This document shows positions 26,401-56,624 of a stretch of 64,000 bases of DNA, piece by piece; position 1 is the first letter of the stretch; every line of letters starts with the position of its first letter. The notes under the pieces were generated by a model. It was not told the origin of the DNA. It worked only from the letters and a program-made list of their open reading frames with translations, and did not search any database. The DNA comes from Hypomesus transpacificus (taxonomy: Eukaryota; Chordata; Actinopteri; Osmeriformes; Osmeridae), in contig NC_061068.1 in assembly GCF_021917145.1 (NCBI RefSeq), positions 10,982,975 through 11,046,974 of the forward strand. Reading direction: 5' to 3'. Both the position numbers and the translations under genes were made by a program.

Positions 26401-26858
26401 ATATTTAAAAAAAGGAAACCTCATTTGATAATGGATTTATGATTTGAGATAAAATGATAAATTACTTTAGACTTTTTATTATAATAATACATCATAATTA
26501 TAATAATTATAATAATAATTGATTTGATATGTAATGCACTTTACGTTTGAAAAAATCTCAAAGTGCTAATGTCAATATTATAATACCATACTGGCACTGT
26601 GTGCCAATTGTGGGCAACATTAATTCAAGGCAAAACATCACTTAGTGATGGTATTATTAAAAGCAGCATCATAATAAGCAAAACTTATTAATCATGAATT
26701 ATATTTTTGCAACAACACCAAGAAAATGCTAGTGGAGGAGTACGTTTCCTATGTGACCAAGCCAATGACGTATCAATACCCCAAAATACTTACAGGAACT
26801 CCCTCCCTCAGGAAGTGAATAAAGGTGAAGGAATTTTTGCACTTTACATTGTACTGTG

Positions 26859-26866
26859 TATATATA
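26859..26866 (+). promoter_or_regulatory. il10: TATA box of il10
   Basis: TATATATA lies 210 bp before the il10 start codon and would place transcription start near 26890, giving a 5' UTR of about 185 bp with no upstream ATG in the coding frame. Confidence 0.55.
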
Positions 26867-27075
26867 CAGGTCTGTATCTGGTCCAGAGTGTATACTTGCT
26901 TTTCATCAACCTCTCTTTAAGAAGAAACTCTGACCTTGACCCGAGTCTCCACTTTGTAAGGTTCCTGGCTGCATCCAGAAAACCCACTGCTCAGCTCCAG
27001 GACCATCCACGTCTCCATCCAAGAGCTCTCCAGACTGCTCTATATCCAGCATTTTGTGCAGAACCAGACTCCAGG

Positions 27076-29164
<2,089 letters not shown>

Positions 29165-29617
29165 TCACTGACAGTGCCACTAAGTTTAACCTTTATCACA
29201 CTGAAATTTCTTCATGAACTTTAAATCCCATTTGGGAATAATCTTTCCCATCCAATGACTGGGGTTGTGTTAGAGATGATTGTTCCAAGTGTTACTTTAA
29301 TGCAAAACAAAGATACAACTTGGCTGCTTCTCTCTGCCAGCATAAAGCCAACCTCTTCTTTGTCTGATGTGAACTTGAATTTGATATTTGAAAGTGTATT
29401 TGTCCTAAGGACAACTTTTTCTGTAATCCTTACTGAGTCATATTGAGTCACATTAAGTAACTGCATGTGAATGCAATTGTACTACCGAAAACTACTGGGA
29501 CACAGTTTTGTTTACATGTTTGGAGATGAAATCTTAATGATCCGAATCTTCCTTTTGTAAAATGTATTTATTTGGTACAAATGTATTTTTATATTTTGCA
29601 AAGTGTTATAAAATAAA
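29165..29617 (+). promoter_or_regulatory. il10: il10 3' UTR with AU-rich motif
   Basis: TATTTATT at 29565-29572 and further ATTT-rich sequence precede AATAAA at 29612-29617. AU-rich elements in IL-10 mRNA are known targets of tristetraprolin, itself controlled by p38-MK2. Confidence 0.6.
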
Positions 29618-32600
29618 TATTTTCATATGTTCATAACATGTCAATCTATTAATGACAACATCAGCATTGACAATATTTGTCAAAGGTTACCTGTTTAGTC
29701 TGAAGCACATAATATAACAAAATATGTAACTGCTACAAGGGTTTTTATGTAGCTGAGCATCCATGTCACCAATCAATAATCAAGGGTGGTTGGGGTAACT
29801 GCTATGGTACTTAGTACATCCTGCAATGCGATTTGGGGGAAGCACACTACAACATAATGTGTCAAACCTCTAACCTCAAACGTGACCCAAATACACCACT
29901 TACCAGCAGCACCCTGTACTTTACGGTAACAACCATTTGTCAGCTTGTCCTAACAGCACAAATGCACACACATGCACACACATACACACAAGAACATTCA
30001 TGCACCTTTCGCCTCTTGTAGTTGGTGTGTTCTTTTTGAAAGTTGCATTGATGTGATAATAGAGACGGTGTTGACACACAGCTCTCAGATAGTAATTGTT
30101 CATTGAAATACAGAGTTAACTCATTTAATCAGTTTCTGGCATTGCTTGTGATGTTGCAATGATATTCTGCAGTTGAGTCAGTCCACTCCACAGACACTGC
30201 TCTGACACATTTCAAAAGGATGATGGTGTTGTAGTAATTAAAAATGACTCAACAGTCAGAGTTGTTATAATGGTATCAAGTCAGGGTGCTGATCGATCAA
30301 TTTCTAATACAGCCACAGGTACATTTATGTGTACAGTCTGCAGCTGACCTTGGATACCTGACCTATTCTAACAAGGTCAGCAATTCTGGAAGCTACAGCT
30401 GTGGTTCTGGACCCCAACCCCCCCTCGCTCCTTTTGGGGGAGGAGCCCCACCTGATCCATAATGTGGGTGAGACTGACGTCTGCCATGTCAGATAAGAGA
30501 TGGATGACTGTGAGGGAGCAATCCAGATACACTCAGAAAAGAACCGCAACATTAACGGACATCTTCTCTCTGTTGTTCAAAAACTTGTCAATAATCACAT
30601 TATGCAAATTAATCACCATTGTGTTTCATATATGGATTACCAGAAGTGTTGATTGTGTATTGGCCTATAGATAACTGTCAGGAACTTTTAAAAATGAAGC
30701 TGTACCTAATTATTGAGGACTACTTGAAAAGTGCCTCTAAAACATCTTTCAGGACACTTTAAAACAGCTGCTAGTTGGTCTTATTTCAAATCACTCTTGT
30801 CGATACCTTCTCACAAATTCCTCCCTTTCCCTGACAGTTTCTTTGATCTGTTAACAGTGTTTAACGTGTTAAGTGTAAGCCTGTCCCTAATTCTTTCAGC
30901 AGAATTTAATGGTTTGTCTTTTATCATCCACTCTCTACTTGGCACATTGTTCACTTTCTTGCTGCAAATACGTACAATTTATGAATAATTAAGTTTGTGT
31001 TCTGCATATTTATTTCCTGAAAAATCAAAATAAGAAAGCAATAACACCGCACAGTTATACTTCGTAACAGCTTCATAACAGCTTCATAACAGTAACTTTC
31101 CAGTTTCGTATTCTCCTGATGACGTCAATTGGACTCAAATTGCAGAGGCTGCAGAAGGTAATCATGTTTTTCTGCCATCATTGCTGCTGTAACTTGCACT
31201 TCATTGCAAACATGATGTGACACCTTACTGTGAGATCACATGGGAAAACAAATTGTGCTTAACATGCAGCTCATTGTTTCCACAGTCAATTTAGAGACAG
31301 ATCACTTTAATTATCAGAAATAACCTTGTTATGACATAATATAACAATATGACATCAACCACAAGAAAAGAGGACTTCTCATAGAATTATCAACGGCAAC
31401 ATTTCCTCTGCTCATTCTTTCTGTCAATCTCAGAAGGCCAATGACTGTAGTATGCTGTGTCGAAAAATTGACTTGTGTTAAAAGAATCCTGTCAAAATTG
31501 CCAAAAACGCCTAAACAAGGCGTACCCAAAGTAAATTGAAAGCTGTTCTTGAACAATTTGGAGTACATGCATGGCTGTGGTCTCCTATGAAAGGTGACAC
31601 TGAAGTGCTTTCCTCCTTTGTCAGGACCCCTGTAAGTCCTACTGGTTTTGAGTAATAGAAGCTTTAGCACAATTTAAGGTTTTTATTTCCGCCTACATTT
31701 TGTTTAGCAAACAGATGCCTGAAGAGGCCTATTAGGTGGGAGGTATTAGCTGGAAGACATAATGGGATCACAGCATGAAGCCTTACCTAGTCCAAGTCAA
31801 AAGTCAAATATAATACCACAAGATATTAATATTTTACACGTTTTTCTAAGGGTACATCCAGGCATTTTTTTTAAGGGCAATTTGGAGAATCCAAAAGGAC
31901 CCTTGGTAACCAAAGTCAAATACTTAGGATAAAAAGGTATTACTTTCCATAATTGTTGTCTCTAATGAAAAGCGATACTTAGAAGGAGGCACACATTTTG
32001 GGAGCCACCTAGTTGGCTTTAGAAGGCTATGGACAGGGCATGGAAGCTGAGGTGTCAATCGAAAGGTCAGAGTGCAGTGGCCATTTTATAAAATAATTGC
32101 CAAATGTGTATTTCAGTCATTTGAAAGGCAATACTTTTTATTAGAAACATATTAGTACTTAACAATAGGCTTACAGCACACAACCAATAACAAAAATGCA
32201 AGCATAATCAGCACAATTGTGTTTGCTCTTGTGTAAGATTACAAAGAGTCGGATCGGAGCATAATGTCCTGAAGGAAGTCTTTACTTTTTCTGGAATGGA
32301 TTGTAAGGATTGGCTCGGGATTGTAACATACATTTAGATTTACATTTGTACAAATATTTCTAGTTAGATAACCTTGGTCAGATATTGATAATGTTGATTT
32401 TGTAAGCAAGGCTTCTAGACTTCCGGGGAAAGCAGAAGAAGAAAAAGTCCTGTCACCTGTCCAGACCTTTGTCCAACACAAGCCTGGTTCAGTGGGGACC
32501 AACAACGAACGATAAGTCTTATAGGTGGTGAAGGTGGTATATTTTGTTTCTTTATAGACACAGGCACATTTGCCAGACAACCAATGGTCCGCATTTAATC

Positions 32601-33107
32601 CAAACTCATATACATTAGGCCTACATCTTCATAAAATCCACCAATTGTGTAGCCCGATATAGGCGAGTCAATTAAGTAGGCTAAACATTTCATTAGCATT
32701 TTGGTAAGCCAGTATATGGTGTCAGAGGCTGACTGTGCTTCAAGTGCCTGGAAAAGAAATAAAGAAATTGATATTTCAGGTAAGTTAAGTCAGTCTACGT
32801 GATAATGAAATGTGAACAACAATGTTTGTACTTAGTATGTAGCAAGACATTTATTTTTTAATGAAATGTAATATGAATAAATGCTTAAAAGAGTTGAGGG
32901 GAAAACTTTAAGTAAAAATGTAGTTAAGCACCTGTGGCGGAAAAGATGGGAGGCAAGGCTGCGTTCGAACACACACCTCTTTAATAGGAGTCTGATCAGG
33001 GATGTGCCTCATCAGCCTCTGCCCGACAGGTAGTTGAGTCCCTGGGTCCTTCTGCCTGTTGGGTTCTGTGAGTGGTTGTGCTCTGTAGAGACGCAGAAGT
33101 TACTAAG

Positions 33108-33139
<32 letters not shown>

Positions 33140-33706
33140 AGTATTGGTATACACCAATACCAGTAATAAGTATAAATACTTATTTAAAAGACACAGAAAT
33201 AAAATGTTAGTTGTAAAAATTAAGTACACCAATGACAACTCTCACCCATGAAAACTCTTGTCTTTCAAAAAATATGTTTTGAGACATTTTATATAAATTG
33301 AAACAATTATTATTGAACTATTGTGAAGTAGTTCAAGAAACTGCCACAGCTGCAGCGGCCACAAGCACAAATTTTTCCAGAAATTGTACCCGCTCTAGCT
33401 TAGTAAGTGACACCCAGAGTTTTACACAAGACTGTCGTTTGATGAGGTCAAGAGGCCATACAGTGAGGCCCCTTACAGGCCGCATATAGAATATGGTATG
33501 CACCAGGGTCAGACTCTCGGGAGACAGTCAGCATGAAATATGCAGAAACGGACTTCTAAGAGTTACGTTATCAGCTGTGGGCCACTTCCATTGTGCTTAG
33601 GGCATGTTTTGTGGTCACTATATTTGTACTGTCCAGCCATTATATAAAGGACGTCTGTGAGACATGTTCTTCACTCATGCTGACCACTCTGGCGCGGGAA
33701 AGTCAC
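29618..33706. other. Intergenic between il10 and mapkapk2
   Basis: AT-rich, with no recognisable exon. Two 113-codon minus-strand open frames (31329-31670 and 32239-32580) resemble nothing I know. A 32-bp C homopolymer lies at 33108-33139. Confidence 0.5.
33108..33139. repeat. C homopolymer of 32 bp
   Basis: An uninterrupted run of 32 C. The true length is uncertain in most assemblies. Confidence 0.9.
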
Positions 33707-33714
33707 ATGATCCG

Positions 33715-33911
33715 GAGTCAGGTGGCTGAACGGTGAGGGAGTCGGGCTAGTAATCAGAAGGTCGCCAGTTCGATTTCCGGCTGTGCCACATGACGTTGTG
33801 TCCTTGGGCAAGGCACTTCACCCTACTTGCCTCGGGGGAATGTCCCGGTACTTACTGTAAGTCGCTCTGGATAAGAGCGTCTGCTAAATGACTTAATGTA
33901 ATCTTAATGTA
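33715..33911 (+). mobile_element. tRNA-derived SINE with L2-like tail
   Basis: About 197 bp. The 5' part is tRNA-like, with an A box (GGTGGCTGAACGGTGAGGG) and a B box (AGTTCGATTTCC). A core follows with CCTTGGGCAAGGCACTTCAC, as in V-SINE-type elements. The 3' tail (GTAAGTCGCTCTGGATAAGA, GCGTCTGCTAAATGAC) resembles fish L2 LINE ends, which mobilise such SINEs. Direct repeats ATGATCCG flank it at 33707-33714 and 33912-33919, marking an insertion with its target duplication intact. Confidence 0.9.
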
Positions 33912-33919
33912 ATGATCCG

Positions 33920-36524
33920 AGCTCGTCTAATAAACAAAGTCAACCCTTCCAGTGTCATGCAACTCATTCCGGCCTCCGTCTGACAGATTTCATCCTGTCA
34001 GTAAGTAACTGCTGTGGGTAAGTCATTTTCAAATATGTTAAAGACAAAGCTATTTTTTTCTTAAAAACATGGTTAAAATAATCAGCAACTAAATAAAGAC
34101 ATTCTGATAAGAAATATCTATTTCACACAAAGACACTATGGGCACCTTTGATGTGGTGTCTTTGCATGTGCTTTTAGCATGTTGGAGTTTCAGTAAAGAC
34201 CGTAGCAGAAATGTCTCTCCTTTCAAAAGAACACAGGTTCTTTGAAGTGCTTGTACCCTGGTATGGCTTCTTTCTTTCACGTGCATTTTTTTCCTACAGA
34301 CTAATGACCCTGTGTTTAAGGCATGTGCCTCAGACAGGCAGTAATAGTGAGAGTGATACCAAGGATTTCAGCAGTGAGAAAGTTTAAGTGTGATTGTTCT
34401 CATGAAGGGATAACTTCTATAGTGCTTTTCCTCCAGGTCTGTCAAGGAGGACTGCTCTTTGGTGGAGAAAATAAAACCATGTTTTTGACTTGAGTTGTGA
34501 CATTCTTCAATGCAGATACAAATCAGATTTACTGGCACAACTGCTGAATCAGCAAGTTACTGCAGAAGAGGAAGCTCACACAAATGAAGATTCACTACTG
34601 AACCTTAGTACACAATTCTAAGAAAAGGGCATAGCTGATGCCTGTCAGTGTGAATGTACGCGAGAAATTGTGTGTTCTTAAGAATAAGAATCTGAAAAAG
34701 AACTGGTTGTATTTACATGTTTTATTCCAAAGCAGACAGAAGTACAGCAGTTGGACATAAGACACGAAAGAAAAGCAAACACTGACTGAGCTCCCCCTAA
34801 AAACAGGGATGTAGGGGACCAAACAGAACACCACAGAATGACCTCATCAACATTCGTCTGCCTGTAAGCGTGCTGCAGGTGAGGAAAGAGACAAACGGGG
34901 GAGATGGTTTAACAAGGAGGACATCTAATGAAACAGACCAACAGAGACGTCTGTGCTCCCAGTGGGGAGGTGAGGTGGATATACAAATATCAAGAACCTC
35001 CCAGCGGTGATGGCTGGTGCTGTGCCGCAGTCTGTTACCTTTAAGTCTTTTTATTGCTCCCAGGCCTCATTCAACATTGATGGAACTGGACTTTACAGAC
35101 AGTCACATCAAACAGTTGAGGTTCATAGTTCCCACACTACAGTTCCCATGATTCAAAGCTGTGGCATTGCTTTTGGAATGGGAGCCTGTTGTCAACGTTA
35201 TTGAGAAGGGCCGGTTGCACACAACGCATACACACACATCCCACTGTGTTTGTACACAAATCCAACATGACATACGCGCACACGTGAAAACTAACTTAAA
35301 TGACGCTTAAAACATCTGTATAGCATCAACATCAGATGAGTTTGCGCTACATCAGAGAAACTTAGAAAAGGGCTACTCTACAAACACTACAACAGATCCC
35401 CAAGACAACACGCAAATCATTGGGGCTCGTGTGCTATGAGCTAGTGCTGCCGACAGCGGCCCCCCACTCATGGCCCAACGTGAGCTTGCATTCCTTATTC
35501 CATGTTCTAGAACACATGTTCCAAGATCTCTAGGAGCAACGATAGGTGGGAGGCATCTCCACGGGACGAGGAAGCGAGGTGGACATCCTGCTACAGGCTT
35601 CTCCTGTCAGCAAAGGGAAGAGGGGATGGGGACATCTCCCAGAGGGACACGGGCTATGTGGGACTGCATAGGCCTCTGCTCTACATTCACTAGTGACTGG
35701 TACTGGACACTGGAATGAGATCAATTGGAATCCAATTCCAGTTCACAGTCAAAGACAGATCTCTTACATTCCATATGTCATTTTCCAAAAATACATAACT
35801 TTTTTTGTGTGTTATAGAATCATTGTTCCCCCTCTATTTTGGGATTTAGCCATTAGGCAACACTTTAACGAAGGACAGGCTACACTCAAAACGCACTGGT
35901 CGTTTTAAGGAAGAAGAAAATAAAACAAACCCTTCTGTGGTGAATGTTTAGGATCCTATTGGTTACTGCATATAAACGCTGCACTGTGTCGGTTCTAACA
36001 CAAAAGCCACGTTCAGCATCGATTGTAGACTGTTCAGAACCATGCAACAACACCATGCTACACCACACACTGCTTCAGGGCATAATCAAGTACAAGGGCT
36101 CTTTAGAAAAGATGTACCTTGAGGGATAAAAAGTTGTTTCTGTGCAACTGCCTCAGGGAAAACCGCAACACATTTTCATGTAAAACAAAAGGACTGATCT
36201 AAGACTGATCATACAGACAGACAGACACAGACTGACAGACAGACACAGACAGATTCCTCTGAGTGACATACAGAATGACCAGTGCTGGTCCCCCTCTTTC
36301 CTATATGAGGAGAGAATTGAAGAGAGGATGTGATCTCTCCTGACCTCTCCTAACCATTCCTATTCATAATCTCTTAGCTGCTTTAAAAACATGAATGTTC
36401 GCTCTCTATTGAAGCAGTGGTTGATTAATCAAAATTCGGAGTAATAAAAAGAAACATACAAAAAAAACAAAAAACATTTGCAATTGTGAAAGTTATTGCT
36501 TCCTGTTCCAGATCCATGGATGTT
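33920..36524 (-). other. mapkapk2: Region downstream of mapkapk2, probably including its 3' UTR
   Basis: On the minus strand an AATAAA (TTTATT at 34721-34726 as given) lies about 1.8 kb after the stop codon and is a candidate poly(A) signal. No other gene is seen. Confidence 0.4.
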
Positions 36525-51136
<14,612 letters not shown>

Positions 51137-51458
51137 TTAAAACGCAAAATGTGTATCCAAGAGTTAGCTATGTGACTGAATAGGAAGGTACTCTTCTTGA
51201 CCTGTGATCCTTGACTAGCAAGTCAGCTACGTTAGCTATTATCCATCTCGCGGGTTAGTTGGCTAGTTGCTTACAAAAGGATTCCAAGCCTTGTCAAACA
51301 TAATAGTAAAATAAGTACAGCTGTGTTCTAAATACAACCTAACACGTCGCGACAATGACTAAACACAACACAAATGCTCAAAAAGCCAAACAAAAACTAG
51401 GACCGCGAACACGCGCAGTCCTTCACTTTCCGACAGTCAGGGTAGGCTTTTTTTGTGC

Positions 51459-51467
51459 CTACGTCAT
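51459..51467 (-). promoter_or_regulatory. mapkapk2: CRE/ATF-like site upstream of mapkapk2
   Basis: ATGACGTAG on the minus strand, about 490 bp before the start codon and in the likely promoter. It matches the TGACGTA core bound by CREB/ATF factors; function is inferred. Confidence 0.3.
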
Positions 51468-54171
51468 GAGACAAGTTGAATCCGAGTGGACTGTTAAAGA
51501 TACAGTCAGCAATATTAATTTCAAATAAGGAATCTGTAAGGCTTGGCTATTCAAGAATGAATTGTTTTTATACATATGTTTGAGATGTATATATACTCAT
51601 CTGTTTTAAAATAACCTCATATGTTTTAAATAGAGAAGTAAATAAATGTGTATTTAATATATAAATCCTTTTTTCCATCTAATTTTCTCCAAAAATATCA
51701 TAACACGACTGAAATTAAGTGAATACAATTTTTAAGATTCCACCTTGCATTCATGCAGTACTTCTAAAAACCACCAGGTGGCAAACCAGTCTTATAATTT
51801 GTGTTGATGGCCATTGGCCTTTACATATCAAGCTATTACCTCACTTCAAAAGCTTACAGTGCCCTCTGAGTATCAGTTGCTCTTGTCTACAAACCTGGGA
51901 TCCCCCATCCACCCACCCAACCCCTACCGACCCCCCCCCCCCCCCTCCCCAGATTCAAATGGTCTACTGGGGCTAGGTTTTACCTTGTTGACTTGGTTAA
52001 AACTACAGCCAAATCAAATGGATCTAATGTTTTAATGCTGTGAATAATGATGTGTCCCTTTAACATAATTGCCCCACTAAGAAGGCAAATGTATAAACAA
52101 AAATATACAAACACAACAAAATAAGTGCTGAGTTACAGTTCATATAAGGAAATTGAACTTAAATGAATTTTTTGGACCCTAATCTCTGGATTTTACAGAA
52201 GAAAAATGTGTTTCTTTGAGCAAGATTTGGGGAGTAAATACGTTATTTACTCACACTAGATTACCGTGCACATTTATGTAATAAGAATCAAGGTTTCATT
52301 ATTAATCTGTTGACAATGTGACAAAATAACAAAACGTTTCTTTGCTTCTGTTCTCTAGTGCTCACTGGGTGGATTAGCAGATTCCTTTTTTATTAAGAAA
52401 TCCTTGTGGTCTCCTAATCATAGCATAATCCACTCACAAACAGTAGGCTACCTGTGTGTGTGTGTCTTGCTCTCACACACACTACAACTGAGGACTGAGG
52501 GACTGTAGCTAGACTGTAGCGTGGTCTATTCACTTGAGGCCTGGGTCAGGAAAACACACTCACTTTCCCCCTTCTCCTTCCTATTGGACAAATTCAGTTG
52601 TTATTCTATTGGCTATGTAAGAGGGGAAGCACATGCTCCAGAGAGTCCCCTGCACACCCACACGCCAAGATCTCCTCATATACAACTCTCATTATGAATG
52701 CCTGTGTATGTATATTCTGTGACAGTGTTTTCAAGCCAGGATTGAGTTAGTCCACATACAGACCGTGTGTTTGGGGCTAAGGGGCCACTAGGGGGCCCCC
52801 TACTGATGAGCATAAACAATAGGCTATATTTTCCTGGACACAGTTTTACTAGTAACCTGATCAGTTACTTTTCACAGTAACAAGCAAGGAACCATGTGAA
52901 GCAGAATTGTGATACCAAATCCCCACTGGAAAGGCCTTGACTTGAAAAAGCCTATGACTGTTGCTGGGCAGAAAACCAAAGCTGTTACATGTCAATCAAC
53001 GAACAAACTCTATATCTGTTTCACATCCCTGTGTGTTTCTTTTAGTGCTTTATAACGAAAACTCAAAACCTTGATTCAATTTCAGGGCCACCGTATGCAA
53101 AAGTCCCACACTATTAGTAATGCAATTTCAGGCCACCCCCCTCATCTATCTCTCCACAGTTTGGCTCGTCACTCCTCTCTGCTTCCCCTCTGTCCTGAGA
53201 ATCCCTTAGAGTCAATGCTCAGCTCCTTTTACCGCAAGCATCTCACACAAGGAAACTGTCTTTTCCCCCCACTCTTCACCCTTTTAATCACTCACCTTTC
53301 CTCTTCTCCCTGTTTCTCTTTTCCCTTCCCATCCATTTCCTTTCTCCTCCCTCCATCCATTTCTCCTTTGCTCTCCGTTTCATTTTTCACACCTACACAG
53401 GACAATGTGTACTGAACAGAAAGAGAGAAGGGAGAGGCCTGTCTGACTGTGGTTTCTGTGTTGATGGTCATTTGCATTTTAGCCTTAGTGTTAAGATACG
53501 CATTGAAAGACACATAAAGTACATGCAGACATATAGATTCACACATATAGTTGCTTCAAACACCTGGTAGAATTATGTGTTTTAGAGCGAAACACTTCTT
53601 ACTGGGGTCTGATCTAGAAAGTCTACCTTTTGTCTACCAAACACTAACACCCCCCCCCCTTTTCTCTCTTCCTCTTTCTTATCCCTCACTTCCTGGTATT
53701 CTCAGACACCGCCTCTCATTTCAGAGTTCCCTTTTGACATGCTCACAGTAAGGAACACTGGGGGATGGGGTGAGGGCATCACCATCTCTTTTTCCTCTCT
53801 GTGCTCTCCAGCTGCCTTAAAGCATGCCCTTCGCAAGGCAGGCCTATTTTGCTGCAGTTATTACAGGCCACAACCCTTCTCCCCAAGAATGATCCCCTGC
53901 ACTGCCCAGATGAAACTGAAGCTGGGTCCTGTTATAGACCACTGGTCAGCCTGATTTCATTTTGAATTCCTTGGATTTCCTGGCCGCATGCCCAACATTG
54001 GACATGGGTGAACCCAGTAACCTTCCAGTGCACAAACACACACATAAGCACATAACAATAGGTTTTAGTCTTCCAATTAGCTTAGAGACAAAACAATGGT
54101 ACCTGTGAGACATCAGCTCCATAAAAACCGAACTAACTAACAAACGTAAAGCAGTAAAAGCATACAGTTCA

Positions 54172-54174
<3 letters not shown>

Positions 54175-54265
<91 letters not shown>
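54175..54265. repeat. (CT)n microsatellite
   Basis: About 90 bp of uninterrupted CT. Confidence 0.95.
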
Positions 54266-54268
<3 letters not shown>

Positions 54269-56479
54269 CTCAAACACACACAAATGAGTAATAAAATCCC
54301 ATTGCCGCGCCATAAACATTATAGACTCTAAGGCTGTGCTCAGTGAACACAATGTTCTGCCTGATAGATTGAGAGCCTCCTCCACACACATAGCCATCTG
54401 GATGTACAGCTTCACAATGGCCATGTCCAACCAGTGCCATCATGGTAGAAAAAAGGCCGTAGCGTGTACCGGTCCATGTTTGATTGGGTGTCTGTAGTCT
54501 TTGGAATGCTGACATCCTCCTTTATTCATGCATATCATGTATTTTTTAGTAAGCTCAGACGGTTAATTCACATTATTTTGGTGTTTTTCTCTCCTTCGTT
54601 CAGATCGTCTCGGCAGCTCAGCCGCAACCTCTCAAATCAGACAGCAAAGAACAGACTCACAAAACGTGAGCTCAAAAACCAAGATAGTACACAATGGTGG
54701 AGAGCACATCATCAATCAGTCTTCTTGAATTTCAAACACACGTGAGCACACACACACACACACACACATACAGTAAATATTCACAAAAACCCACAAAAGC
54801 ACAGCATGTAAAGGGTTTGTCATCCATGAAATGGCTGGCTTTCACTAGGCCTACCACTACCATGTGACCATTAGAGGAATGTCCCTCACTGTGTGTTCAT
54901 CCCTGAACTGTGGCAGGAGCACAGAGGGGCCTGCACAGAGAGCACAGCCTGCAGCCCTGTCACGCGCTGGCCTCCTCACTCTGCCTAAAGGCCCCTGGAG
55001 GACAGGACTGGGGCAGGGAAAGGGATGAGGAGGAGAGGAACATGAGGGGAGAGAGAAGGAGCTGGGGGGACACCAGGAGGAGAAGACAGTTACAGAGGAC
55101 AACAACTGCAACAATTTGTAGAATTTATTGGGCAGAATGACACCACGGGATAACCCAATGCAAGGACATGCTGTCTCCCTGAGAGTCTCTGTCAGTACAT
55201 TGTCCTGAGTGTGTGTGTGCATGACCATGTGTGCATGTGAAGACAGCCTCTCATATCTCACGTTTGAGTCACACTGACCTTCCAGTGTCCCCTGATGAAC
55301 AAGGGTTTGTTTGAGTAGGACTGCTGCTTAGCCTACTTCTGATGCCAGGTTCTCTCTGCCCTACTCGGTTGGAAAGAATGTCCCACTTTCCTACACATAG
55401 ACACAAATGCCCACACACTCACACACACTCACACACACGAGCTCCTGACACACTGACACATGCCATACAGGATGCTCCAGTTGTCCCACACAGAGAGAGA
55501 GATAGTGACTGGTTCTGAATGGACTTATTAGTAATTTGGCGAAGGACCCACTTCTTTACAGACAGAACGTCATTCTTCTTTCACCAGGACTCTTTCTGAG
55601 ACGAGCGACCCCACACTGGAAACACACACAGACTGGCACACAGGCTTGCATGCATCAACACACACATAAATACACGCCGACCCACAGTGGTGGTCCAAAT
55701 AAGGTGGGCTCAGAGAGTCCTGTGTCTGGTTACAGAGCAATGGTGAAAAAAACTAGGGCCTATTCACGGAGTGTGCGAGCATGTGTGTTTGATGACCCAG
55801 AAAATGGCTTATGAGGGCAACCAAGAACAAGCCTGAACAGAGACGTTACTGTGTGTGACCTTTCTACACGTGTGTCCTTAACAGATTCCACGAAAGGTCA
55901 TACATAATGTTTATGTTTGGACATTCAATCCGATTGGCCTTCTCGTCTACTCGCCCGCCTACTGACGTCACCATGACAACCTGCACACCTGTTACCTCCC
56001 CCTCTCGACTTCAAGAGCAGGCCAGGTGCAGGGCGAGAGAAAGGTTAACCCCTTTGTGCTCTCTCTCTCTTTCTCTCTCTGTCTCTTTCACTCTGTCTAG
56101 CTCTCTCTCGCTCTCACTCTTTCTCTCTGACTATGTCTCTCTTTCTTGTTGGGCAGAGTCTCCTAATCCAGTAATCCATGTTAATCCACATCAGATTACC
56201 AGGGGGAAAAGAGCCACTTTGTGCACAAGATTACCCTACAACATAAATCACACCCATACAGATGGTTGTGTGCAGTAAGGGGTTGTTAAACTATCCTGGG
56301 TACTCGAATGAACGGCTGTTCAGATACCCCCCTCGCCTCTCTCTCCCCCTTTCTGTACATTAGCTAAGGTCAGGCCTGTACTCCTCTAATCCTGCAAGTC
56401 TGATCCCTGTCACATCTCTGCTCTGCTCACAACCTACTGCCCCACTGCCACTGCTTCACGTACACACACTCCCTCCATG

Positions 56480-56624
56480 CGGTCTACTGCCCCTGCAGTT
56501 CCTCCATATATTCTACTACCCCTGCAATTCCTCCATATAGTCTACTACCCCTGCAGTTCCTCCATATAGTCTACTACCCCTGCAGTTCCTTCATATAGTC
56601 TACTGCCCCTGCAGTACCTTCCTA
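56480..56624. repeat. 29-bp tandem repeat, about five copies
   Basis: Units around CTACTACCCCTGCAGTTCCT followed by CCATATAGT, with a few substitutions per copy. Confidence 0.9.

Larger units (their letters stand above)
23663..26858. other. Intergenic between the IL-20-like gene and il10
   Basis: No exon recognised. It contains a hAT-like foldback element (25012-25177), an interspersed-repeat fragment (26312-26400) and another possible repeat near 26515-26570 (CACTTTACGTTTGAAAAAAT). The rest is unassigned, and some of it must be il10 upstream control sequence. Confidence 0.5.

Noticed and set aside
26707-27075. In-frame 123-codon N-terminal extension of il10
   Set aside because: It spans the TATA box at 26859-26866, has no domain, and would bury the signal peptide that the 27076 start exposes.
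32239-32580. 113-codon minus-strand frame, considered as a decayed transposable-element ORF
   Set aside because: I could not match it to any reverse transcriptase, endonuclease or transposase motif, so no claim is made.
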